Shown: positions 1-4,559 of the stretch, in pieces | Numbering within the stretch: position 1 is the first letter of the stretch | Layout of the letters: the number at the start of each line of letters is the position of its first letter | Origin: Leptospira sp. 96542 | GTDB lineage: Bacteria > Spirochaetota > Leptospiria > Leptospirales > Leptospiraceae | NCBI GenBank assembly: GCA_029310945.1 | Contig: JARJFC010000086.1 | Location: 1 to 7,090, forward strand | Direction of reading: 5' to 3' | DNA length: 7,090 bases | Notes under the pieces: model-generated | The model's input: the letters and a program-made list of their open reading frames with translations, nothing else | Told to the model about the DNA's origin: nothing | The model's database searches: none | Position numbers and translations under genes: made by a program

Positions 1-324
1 CTCGGCAAAACCCGCGCGCAAGTCCTCGCGCCAGTCCTGGCTCAGCTTTCCGTACTTGGCCGCCAGCCACGACCGCGGCCCGGCCCGCACCAAATGGGGG
101 GGGTCAAACGCCACCAGCTTGAAGACGCCGTCCGCATATGGCAGCGCGCGAAAGTCCAGCAGCACGTCGGGCGCGATACGCAACGTGCGCGTTCCGCTGG
201 CGTTGCCGTGGCTGCGGTCGGTGACGGTCAGCGTCTCGCTGCGCCGATCACCAAACACCACGTCAGGATGCGCGCGGTCGAACCACATCATTCGGCTGCC
301 GCAGCAAGGGTCAAGCACCCTCAC
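1..324 (-). CDS. Small class I SAM-dependent methyltransferase, partial (runs off left edge)
   Basis: The 108 visible residues contain a SAM-binding motif I-like DPCCGSRM at residues 5-12 and a DPPH tetrapeptide at 74-77, a variant of the DPPY-type catalytic motif IV of exocyclic-amino DNA methyltransferases. Motif I lies almost at the N-terminus, so no motif X or specificity domain precedes it. The GTG start at 324 overlaps the stop of the CII gene as GTGA, and AAGG lies about 8 nt upstream inside that gene, indicating translational coupling. Similar small proteins are common in temperate phages of beta- and gammaproteobacteria. The target base and substrate cannot be read from this part. 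Protection of phage DNA is possible but inferred. The C-terminus lies outside the window. Confidence 0.8.
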   Translation of the reverse strand, partial: MRVLDPCCGSRMMWFDRAHPDVVFGDRRSETLTVTDRSHGNASGTRTLRIAPDVLLDFRALPYADGVFKLVAFDPPHLVRAGPRSWLAAKYGKLSQDWREDLRAGFAE

Positions 325-821
325 CCCACCACCTTCAACATCCCGCGCGCCACCGCGTCCCGCGACGCCTGGTTCGCCGCCACCAGCGCCGCGCGCAACC
401 CCTGCCACGCGGCGATGAGCTCGCCACCTTCCTTGTCGATCATCTGCAGGTCGTTGTCCGACACGTCGCCATCCCCTGCCCTCGCGGCGATGGCCTGGGC
501 CACGTCGGCGAATTCCTTGGCCATCAGCGCCAGGCGCGCGATGCAGTCGTTCGAGGCCGGCGTGGCCACTCGCGGCAGCGGCAGCACCATGCACCCGCAG
601 TCGCCGGCGAACGCGTTGAGGATGCCCAGGGGGTTAATGTGCTTGGTCTCCAGCGCCACCTGCGTCATCTCCACCGCGTCTTCGAGGCCGAGCTTGTAGT
701 TCGGCGCGCCCGCCACCTGGTGGCGCAGCGTGTCGGGCGACATGCCGAGGCGATGCGCCATGGCCTCGCCCCGGCCAGGGTAGTCACGCACCAGGGTCTT
801 GGCGGCAGTGAGAATTGACAT
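321..821 (-). CDS. Phage regulatory CII-family protein
   Basis: A 166-residue protein beginning MSILTAAKTLVRDYPGRGEA, followed by a helix-turn-helix-like stretch (AMAHRLGMSPDTLRHQVAG, about residues 20-38) and an LGLEDAVEMT helix. This pattern matches the phage CII/CP76 family (PF06892), DNA-binding regulators of early gene expression or the lysis-lysogeny decision. The ATG at 821 was chosen because GGAGG lies about 7 nt upstream. Longer in-frame extensions upstream look non-coding. The gene shares GTGA with the downstream methyltransferase and lies in the same direction as the Cro-like gene, as expected for a delayed-early gene. The family call rests on recognition of the N-terminal pattern; the C-terminal half (residues 100-166) is helical and not diagnostic. 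Confidence 0.8.
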   Translation of the reverse strand: MSILTAAKTLVRDYPGRGEAMAHRLGMSPDTLRHQVAGAPNYKLGLEDAVEMTQVALETKHINPLGILNAFAGDCGCMVLPLPRVATPASNDCIARLALMAKEFADVAQAIAARAGDGDVSDNDLQMIDKEGGELIAAWQGLRAALVAANQASRDAVARGMLKVVG

Positions 822-1103
822 AGCAGATTCCTCCGTGGTTGGGGATTGGTCTATGAAGCGGCGCGCGGCACGTGCACAGTGCCGGCATGGAAAGAAAACG
901 CACCCGCCGCCCCGACACGCAGAAGACCGTGCTGTGCACCGCGCGCCTTCCCGCGCGCGGCCCGGGGGCCAGGGAGACAACCGCCCGCGGTGCGGGCGTG
1001 CCGGACTTGATGACGGCGGGTGCTGGAAAACGGCATGGGCGAGCGCCCGCAATCAGAAGAGAATGCGATTTCCACGTCACACACTCCACCGAAAGGGGCG
1101 CTC
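822..1103. other. Intergenic stretch, no supported gene
   Basis: These 282 bases separate the CII start from the plus-strand gene at 1104. All six frames are open over parts of it, but none combines a ribosome-binding site with convincing composition. The only notable DNA feature is a small GC palindrome (GGCCC-GG-GGGCC) near 960. I found no strong sigma-70 promoter on either strand, although one is expected here for the CII gene or the plus-strand gene. Confidence 0.5.
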
Positions 1104-1364
1104 ATGAGCCAAGATCGTTTTTCGAACCTGAAGAAAGTTCATGCCACAAGGGGCAATCTCGACTATCTGCTCGAGGTCTTCGGCCACACCCTGGCCGATC
1201 GCGAGGGCTACACCGACGTCGATGGCATGGAAGCCATCTACCTGTATCTGATCAACAAGCATCACTGGCTCCCTCGGGATGTGCGCTCGATGTCGACAGA
1301 CGATCTGAGACTTGCCTTGCACGTAGAGATGACAGGCTGGACCGCGCCGCCAGCAGCTCGCTGA
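1104..1364 (+). CDS. Hypothetical 86-residue protein, reversed within the early arm
   Basis: An 86-residue acidic, soluble protein starting MSQDRFSNLKKVHATRG. The ATG at 1104 is preceded by GAAAGGGG at a suitable distance, so it is preferred over an in-frame ATG at 1020. Third codon positions are strongly C/G and the middle (REGYTDVDGMEAIYLYLINK) reads like a real folded protein, so I regard it as a gene. I do not recognise a family, and there is no signal peptide or membrane segment. It points against the early genes on both sides and its 3' end overlaps the 3' end of the minus-strand gene at 1252-1479 by 113 bp. It could be an independently expressed small gene acquired by the phage; function unknown. 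Confidence 0.65.
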   Translation: MSQDRFSNLKKVHATRGNLDYLLEVFGHTLADREGYTDVDGMEAIYLYLINKHHWLPRDVRSMSTDDLRLALHVEMTGWTAPPAAR

Positions 1365-1479
1365 CCAGATCGTTGCCCGCAAGCCGAGCTTCATCCGCTC
1401 GCATGGCGAGGCACTGGGCCTCCAACTCACAGAGGCGTGCGCGGTGTACACGGGGATCGGGGCTCAGCTCGTCAGCCAT
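1252..1479 (-). CDS. Hypothetical 75-residue early phage protein
   Basis: The protein starts MADELSPDPRVHRARLCELE and appears helical and charged, with a possible short coiled coil at residues 12-35. The ATG at 1479 has a near-ideal AGGAGG six bases upstream and sits inside the last codons of the Cro-like gene (8-bp overlap), so coupled translation is very likely. The N-terminal half looks coding. The last 37 residues are antisense to the end of the plus-strand gene at 1104-1364 and are Ser/Arg-rich, so this tail may be read-through sequence created when the neighbouring gene was joined here. No family recognised. Confidence 0.55.
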   Translation of the reverse strand: MADELSPDPRVHRARLCELEAQCLAMRADEARLAGNDLVSELLAARSSLSSLRARQVSDRLSTSSAHPEGASDAC

Positions 1480-1759
1480 GGGCGGCCTCCTGATGGGTTG
1501 CGGGGGAAGATGGGGGGATGGATCCCTGCGCCAGCTCAGGCCAGATGAGGAAGTAGCGCGTGGGCCACTTCTCGCGCCGGGAGAAGCGACCAGGCGCACA
1601 GCGCTCAATTTCCCCGGCAAGTTCGATCAGCCGACCTTCAGGGATACCCGCCTCAAGCCATGCGTGCACGCTCGGCGGCTTGATGCCCAGGCGCCGCGCC
1701 ACGACCGTGGGGCCACCCAGCACATCGATGATTTCGGCATCCGTCATTTGAGCCAGCAT
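1472..1759 (-). CDS. Cro-like HTH regulator, YdaS type
   Basis: A 95-residue protein with an N-terminal helix-turn-helix: LGGPTVVARRLG (residues 14-25) then the recognition segment IKPPSVHAWLEAG (26-38), followed by IPEGRLIELAGEIER and RYFLIWPEL. This resembles YdaS/Cro-type regulators that occupy the cro position in many prophages. It is divergent from the CI-like gene across three operators, and its recognition helix shares GIKPPSV-x-x-WL with that repressor, so both probably bind the same sites. The ATG at 1759 coincides with the predicted transcription start of the promoter at 1766-1794, so the mRNA may be leaderless. A second in-frame ATG at 1747 (MTDAEIID, where similar proteins begin) is a credible alternative. 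Neither start has a clear Shine-Dalgarno. Confidence 0.8.
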   Translation of the reverse strand: MLAQMTDAEIIDVLGGPTVVARRLGIKPPSVHAWLEAGIPEGRLIELAGEIERCAPGRFSRREKWPTRYFLIWPELAQGSIPPSSPATHQEAAHG

Positions 1760-1765
1760 GCCCCA

Positions 1766-1794
1766 ATAATAGGCATTCCTAATTCATTTGGCAA
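1766..1794 (-). promoter_or_regulatory. Sigma-70 promoter of the Cro-like early operon
   Basis: On the minus strand, -35 TTGCCA (1794-1789) and -10 TATTAT (1771-1766) are separated by exactly 17 bp. The predicted start is at about 1760-1759, next to or on the Cro-like ATG. One operator (1768-1783) covers the -10 and part of the spacer, and another (1793-1808) touches the -35, so repressor binding should block it. Confidence 0.75.
1768..1783. promoter_or_regulatory. Repressor operator 1
   Basis: AATAGG-CATT-CCTAAT, a 16-bp imperfect palindrome of the A(A/T)TAGG-N4-CCTA(A/T)T type, centred at 1775.5. It overlaps the -10 of the Cro-like promoter. The same motif occurs five times in the window, only in two control regions. 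Confidence 0.8.
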
Positions 1795-1808
1795 TAGGCA
1801 TACCTATC
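1793..1808. promoter_or_regulatory. Repressor operator 2
   Basis: AATAGG-CATA-CCTATC, centred at 1800.5, exactly 25 bp from operator 1. It overlaps the first bases of the -35 of the Cro-like promoter and sits centrally between the divergent genes, like the middle operator of lambda OR. Confidence 0.8.
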
Positions 1809-1817
1809 CGGAATGAA

Positions 1818-1833
1818 ATTAGGCTAGGCTAAT
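1818..1833. promoter_or_regulatory. Repressor operator 3
   Basis: ATTAGG-CTAG-GCTAAT, centred at 1825.5, again 25 bp from operator 2. It has one mismatch in the core (GCTA for CCTA) and covers the first two bases of the CI-like ATG. By position it could mediate repression of the repressor gene by itself or by the Cro-like protein. No strong promoter for the CI-like gene is evident; TTGGCA at 1788-1793 followed by AATGAA at 1812-1817 is a weak candidate. Confidence 0.7.
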
Positions 1834-2245
1834 GAAATCCACACTGTCAGAACGACTGAGAGAGGCCATGAACGGGCCACCCAAGGTGACCGGCAAGGAG
1901 CTGGCCGCCGCATGCGGGATAAAACCGCCGTCCGTCAGCGGATGGCTGAGTGGCGACACCAAAACGATTGAAGGGAAAAATCTGCTGGCCGCGGCGCGCA
2001 AACTCGGGGTCGAGCCCGACTGGCTGGCCAACGGCAAAGGACCAATGCGGACAACAGGCCACCTTCATGTGGCCGAACCCAGCGCCAGTTATTCGAACTG
2101 GCCCTTCAAAAAATTAAAGCCACATCAGTGGCTGCAGCTGACAAGCGCTCATCAACGCTTGATAGAGGAAAACGCCATGGCGTTCTTCGAAATCGACGCC
2201 GCATCAAAGCAGCCAGCGCCCGCGAAAAAGATCGCCAACGGATAG
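1832..2245 (+). CDS. Short CI-like XRE-family repressor without peptidase domain
   Basis: A 137-residue protein with an N-terminal XRE/CI-type DNA-binding domain: LSERLREAM helix, HTH at about 20-41 (GKELAAACGIKPPSVSGWLSG), then the EGKNLLAAARKLGVEPDWLANGKGPM segment typical of phage repressors (about 48-72). Full-length relatives usually continue into an S24 (LexA-like) autocleavage domain with a Ser/Lys dyad. Here only about 60 residues follow, including WPFKKLKPHQWLQL and a final helix, with no room for a peptidase. It is divergent from the Cro-like gene over the three operators and is the natural prophage repressor. The ATG overlaps operator 3, and only a weak AGG lies upstream, so translation may be inefficient or leaderless. 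Induction probably does not follow RecA-stimulated self-cleavage (inference). Confidence 0.8.
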   Translation: MKSTLSERLREAMNGPPKVTGKELAAACGIKPPSVSGWLSGDTKTIEGKNLLAAARKLGVEPDWLANGKGPMRTTGHLHVAEPSASYSNWPFKKLKPHQWLQLTSAHQRLIEENAMAFFEIDAASKQPAPAKKIANG

Positions 2246-2328
2246 GCATCAAGCCCTCTGCGTTGGAGCACAAGTTTTCTGTTTCGAGGCTTACAAAAAC
2301 AGCCGGGCTAAGTCGTTGGGACCGTAGC
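2246..2328. other. Gap between convergent repressor and DUF4468-like gene
   Basis: No gene fits in these 83 bases. A weak inverted repeat, CTGTTT (2279-2284) with AAACAG (2297-2302), flanks a 12-base loop with T- and A-rich runs on either side. It could be a poor bidirectional terminator between the convergent genes, but the stem is only 6 bp and A/T-rich. Confidence 0.3.
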
Positions 2329-2796
2329 TCACCATGCCTTGGATTTCGTTTCGCTGGCCAGATACGCCTGCAGCGACGTAGCCAACTTTTCAAACTGTTC
2401 GCGTGCCCGCGGCTCCAGCGAGGTCCTGTTTGCGTCCTCTATCGGCTTCATTCCCGCATCGATCAGCTTGACCTGGCTGAATGTCATGCGATAGCGGCTG
2501 TCCTTCACGTCGATACGCAGCTTGAACTGAAGCGCCATCTTCGTGAACATGAGACTCACGTCCGTGGAGGCCGTCCCGACAACGACCCCCATTTCCTTGT
2601 CCTTCATGTCGATCACGGCCTTGCTGGATACGGCATTTTCCGCCAGCCACAGCAACACGCCGTCATACATTTGATCGCGCCTCAGGTCCGCGTCCTTGAT
2701 GATTTCCACACTGAAGGCATCTTGCGCGTGAGATGCCGGAAAAAGCCCGAGCGCCACAAACGCTGCGAGCGCGAACTCAAATAGACGACGCATCAT
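2329..2796 (-). CDS. Secreted DUF4468-like protein
   Basis: A 155-residue protein. Residues 1-24 form a signal peptide (MMRR, hydrophobic core, ASHA) with a likely signal peptidase I site after Ala24, so the mature protein should be periplasmic. The rest matches the DUF4468 (TBP-like fold) pattern: LLWLAENAVSSKAVIDMKDKE, a GVVVGTAS strand, then LRIDVKDSRYRMTFSQVKL. The molecular function of that domain is unknown. A GGGGGTGA Shine-Dalgarno lies 3 bases before the first of two adjacent ATGs (2796) and 6 bases before the second (2793), so 2793 may be the real start. It lies 25 bp downstream of the two-helix membrane gene, probably in one transcript, convergent with the repressor. A phage-borne secreted protein here suggests lysogenic conversion (inference). 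Confidence 0.8.
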   Translation of the reverse strand: MMRRLFEFALAAFVALGLFPASHAQDAFSVEIIKDADLRRDQMYDGVLLWLAENAVSSKAVIDMKDKEMGVVVGTASTDVSLMFTKMALQFKLRIDVKDSRYRMTFSQVKLIDAGMKPIEDANRTSLEPRAREQFEKLATSLQAYLASETKSKAW

Positions 2797-2821
2797 TCAC
2801 CCCCGGAGAAGGCTGGACCAA

Positions 2822-3061
2822 TCAGGACTCGGCTCGCTTTTCGAGCAAGCGCTTCAATTCTTCGAACCGTTCGTCATCCTTGCGATGCGCGGCGGACCTC
2901 TCAACGACCCGGAAAATCACATAGGGCACCACGGCAAGCGCGGCAGCAACCGCGCCAGCCGCTGCTTCTTGCGGTGCACCCTTGGCTGCGGGCAACGCCA
3001 TCAGCAAGAAAAAGCCACCCAACACCGCGCCTGCGACAGCCAGAGCACCCCAGAATTTCAT
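2822..3061 (-). CDS. Small two-helix inner-membrane protein
   Basis: 79 residues starting MKFWGALAVAG. Hydrophobic segments at about 3-26 and 33-53 flank a short AKGAPQE loop and are followed by a charged tail (RSAAHRKDDERFEELKRLLEK) that probably forms a cytoplasmic coiled helix. The ATG at 3061 has AAGGGGGT four bases upstream, so I prefer it to in-frame starts further upstream, which would add residues overlapping the promoter region. Not assigned to a family. It is paired with the secreted DUF4468-like gene, so the two may act together at the envelope; superinfection exclusion or host fitness are possible roles but speculative. Confidence 0.75.
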   Translation of the reverse strand: MKFWGALAVAGAVLGGFFLLMALPAAKGAPQEAAAGAVAAALAVVPYVIFRVVERSAAHRKDDERFEELKRLLEKRAES

Positions 3062-3098
3062 AAGACCCCCTTGAATTAAAAGACCAATATCGTTTCCC

Positions 3099-3127
3099 AT
3101 TGTCAGCCAACGCGCAGCTATCGCCAA
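3099..3127 (-). promoter_or_regulatory. Possible moron promoter
   Basis: TTGGCG (3127-3122), 17-bp spacer, GACAAT (3104-3099) on the minus strand, about 37 bp upstream of the two-helix protein's ATG. Each hexamer matches consensus at 4 of 6. It is outside the operators, so it would allow expression in a lysogen. A competing candidate is the operator-covered promoter at 3135-3162. Confidence 0.3.
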
Positions 3128-3134
3128 CCCTAAC

Positions 3135-3162
3135 ACAATAAATTAGGAATACCTATTGACAA
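3135..3162 (-). promoter_or_regulatory. Possible divergent promoter under operator 4
   Basis: TTGTCA (3162-3157), 16-bp spacer, TATTGT (3140-3135) on the minus strand, pointing to the two membrane/secreted genes. Operator 4 (3142-3157) fills its spacer. If real, the envelope genes would be repressed in the lysogen rather than expressed. Confidence 0.3.
3142..3157. promoter_or_regulatory. Repressor operator 4 (distal)
   Basis: ATTAGG-AATA-CCTATT, a close match to the operators beside the repressor gene but 1.3 kb away. Centre 3149.5; its last two bases are the first bases of the -35 at 3156-3161. Confidence 0.8.
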
Positions 3163-3184
3163 GATAAATAGGCTTGCCTAATAT
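3156..3184 (+). promoter_or_regulatory. Strong repressor-controlled promoter of the right operon
   Basis: TTGACA (3156-3161), 17-bp spacer, TAATAT (3179-3184): a consensus -35, and a -10 with one mismatch. Operators 4 and 5 overlap the -35 and the spacer/-10. The operator centre lies 4.5 bp upstream of the -10, exactly as in the Cro-like promoter. Transcription should start near 3191, giving a leader of about 32 nt with AAGGAG before the ligase ATG at 3223. Confidence 0.85.
3167..3182. promoter_or_regulatory. Repressor operator 5 (distal)
   Basis: AATAGG-CTTG-CCTAAT, centre 3174.5, exactly 25 bp from operator 4. Its right half overlaps the TAATAT -10, so binding should exclude RNA polymerase. 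Confidence 0.8.
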
Positions 3185-3222
3185 TCGCTCCACCCCGCCA
3201 TCCCGGCGGCCAAGGAGCGGAA

Positions 3223-3855
3223 ATGCACGTCGGCAACCACGACAGCAAAACCTTCATACCGAAGGTCGAGCAGAGCACCAGCGCATCCGCGCACCACATC
3301 GCCACCCGTCTGCAGCACGGTCAGGACTGGGCCGGCCAGGCACTTGCGGGATGGAATTTCAGCGAAAAGCTGAACGGCTGCCGCGCTTATTGGGACGGCG
3401 CACACCTCTTCAGCAAGAGCGGCCGAGCGATTCACGCACCGCAAATCACGCAGAGCCTGCCGCAAGGGTTCCCGCTCGATGGCGAGCTGTACGCAGGCAC
3501 GACCCCCGAGGACTTTGAGGCCACGCGCCTGCTCGTGCAGTACGGCAAGCCCAACACCAAGGTCGAATTCATAGCCTTTGACGCGCCCGACGTGCGCGCC
3601 GAATGGCCCGCGCGCCTGGCCGCTGCCGCGCAAACGGGCGTGAAGACCGTGCCCACCGTGCACGCCACCACCCCGGATGAAATCGCCGCCGCAATACACG
3701 CCGTGATCACCACGGGAGGCGAAGGCCTGATGGCGCGCAAGCCCGGCGCCAGCTATCGATCAGGCCGAAACGCTGAGCTGCTCAAGCTCAAGAGCAACGC
3801 GCTGGAACACATCCCGCAGAGCCGCGCCGGCTCATTCACCACCCACTCCAACTAG
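3223..3855 (+). CDS. Minimal ATP-dependent DNA ligase-type nucleotidyltransferase
   Basis: A 210-residue protein with the covalent nucleotidyltransferase motifs in order: motif I EKLNGCRAYWDG (residues 48-59, predicted adenylated Lys49), LFSKSGRAIHAP (62-73), motif III LDGELYAG (85-92), IIIa VEFIAFDAPD (114-123), motif IV EGLMARKP (167-174) and motif V LLKLK (186-190). This is the small bacterial/Haemophilus-type ATP-dependent ligase pattern, which seals nicks through a ligase-AMP intermediate. Motif I has KxNG rather than the usual KxDG. Only 20 residues follow motif V, so the OB-fold domain that relatives use to grip DNA is missing, and no OB-like sequence continues in another frame. It may be an adenylation-only enzyme or need a partner. 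AAGGAG precedes the ATG by 5 bases. First gene of the repressor-controlled operon; 8 bp before the first lectin-like gene. Confidence 0.8.
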   Translation: MHVGNHDSKTFIPKVEQSTSASAHHIATRLQHGQDWAGQALAGWNFSEKLNGCRAYWDGAHLFSKSGRAIHAPQITQSLPQGFPLDGELYAGTTPEDFEATRLLVQYGKPNTKVEFIAFDAPDVRAEWPARLAAAAQTGVKTVPTVHATTPDEIAAAIHAVITTGGEGLMARKPGASYRSGRNAELLKLKSNALEHIPQSRAGSFTTHSN

Positions 3856-3863
3856 GAGCAACC

Positions 3864-4475
3864 ATGTCCGCCACCACCCTCACCCCCCAGCAAGCCTGGC
3901 CCTTCCCCGTCGCTGACGCCCCCACAGCCCAGGGCCACGAACACGACGGCATGAACAGCCCGCCCGTCGAGGCACCAACCCCCGCCTTCGTTACCCCACC
4001 CGCCATCGGCCAGTACTGGCCCGGCCAGGGCGGCGTGTACATGGGCGTGCGCCCCGCCATTGGCAACCTGCCGGCGGGCCACATGGTCTATTCCGACGAG
4101 ATGTCGGAGCCCCTTGCCTACGGCAAGTACAAGCGCATTCCCGGCGCCGACAGCGCGCACGACGGCCGGGCCAACACCGACGCCCTGATCGCCGCTGCGG
4201 CTGACAACGACGGCAGCCCCGCTGCCGCCTGGGCACACGGCTACACCAAAGACGGCCACGCCGACTTCGTCCTGCCCAGCCAGGCCGATCTGGTCATGGC
4301 CTACCTGCACGCGCGCGCAGCGGATTCGCAGGTCTTCGGCACGGATGTGCTGTGGTCCAGCACCCAGGGCAGCGCCGACGTCGCCTTCGCCCAGGATTTC
4401 GAGTACGGCTTCTCGGGCTGGGGCGACAAGGACGGCAAGTTTCGCGTTCGGGCCCTCCGCCTGATTCAACTTTGA
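3864..4475 (+). CDS. DUF1566/C-type-lectin-like protein, likely DGR variable protein 1
   Basis: 203 residues. The first about 45 are Pro/Ala-rich and unique to this copy. From PPAIGQYWPGQGGVY on it is a paralogue of the next gene. Features include DGRANTDALIAAAA, FVLPSQADLV and a C-terminal LWSSTQGS...KFRVRALRLIQL, the layout of DUF1566 (Lcl-type) domains, a C-type-lectin-like fold used by many diversity-generating retroelement targets. Residues 166-203 form the predicted variable region; residues 172, 173, 178, 181, 183, 185, 187, 188, 190 and 191 differ from the second copy, clustered where lectin-fold ligand sites lie. AGGAG lies about 5 bases before the ATG. No signal peptide or membrane segment, so the product is cytosolic, virion-bound or released on lysis. 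Ligand unknown. Confidence 0.8.
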   Translation: MSATTLTPQQAWPFPVADAPTAQGHEHDGMNSPPVEAPTPAFVTPPAIGQYWPGQGGVYMGVRPAIGNLPAGHMVYSDEMSEPLAYGKYKRIPGADSAHDGRANTDALIAAAADNDGSPAAAWAHGYTKDGHADFVLPSQADLVMAYLHARAADSQVFGTDVLWSSTQGSADVAFAQDFEYGFSGWGDKDGKFRVRALRLIQL

Positions 4476-4476
4476 C
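4359..4476 (+). repeat. Predicted DGR variable region, copy 1 (118 bp)
   Basis: Ungapped counterpart of 4962-5079. The copies differ at 16 bases, all at first or second positions of ten codons whose third base is C or T. Twelve differences have A in one copy; the other four are G versus T, as if both had mutated from A. All 102 remaining bases are identical, including the last 40 (AAG at 4437 to the C after the stop), which would act as the initiation-of-mutagenic-homing segment. Confidence 0.75.
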
Positions 4477-4520
4477 CCCTCACCCCTTCAAAGCTTCCGC
4501 CCACCCCTGACGACCCACCT

Positions 4521-4547
4521 GCGGCGCAGCCGCTCCGAAATTTTTTT
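4521..4547 (+). repeat. Hairpin plus T-tract intergenic repeat, copy 1
   Basis: GCGGC-GCA-GCCGC (4521-4533), then TCCG and T7 at 4541-4547, ending just before the GGAGG of the next gene. A copy with two mismatches lies at 5111-5137. The stem ends 7 bases before the T run, so it is a poor classical terminator. It lies 45 bp after the stop of variable protein 1, where some DGRs carry a stem-loop that aids homing. Confidence 0.6.
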
Positions 4548-4559
4548 CTGGAGGTTCAC

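Noticed and set aside
815..820. Perfect TTGACA on the plus strand
   Set aside because: It overlaps the CII start codon on the other strand and no -10 occurs 16-18 bases downstream.
872..1816. Long open plus-strand frame across the Cro-like region, including a start at 887 (MERKRTRRPDTQKTVLC)
   Set aside because: No ribosome-binding site at 872 or 887, it runs antisense through the Cro-like gene and operators, and its composition is Arg/Pro/Ala-rich as expected from GC-rich shadow frames.
2241..2256. ATAGGCAT near the repressor stop as a sixth operator
   Set aside because: Only one half-site is present; the CCTA half is missing and the region lacks a promoter.
3178..3699. Minus-strand open frame opposite the ligase gene
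   Set aside because: Antisense to a gene with all nucleotidyltransferase motifs; no start signal.
4521..4547. Calling the hairpin/T7 elements firm rho-independent terminators
   Set aside because: The stem is 5 bp and ends 7 bases before the T run, and the genes downstream appear to belong to the same operon; recorded as repeats instead.
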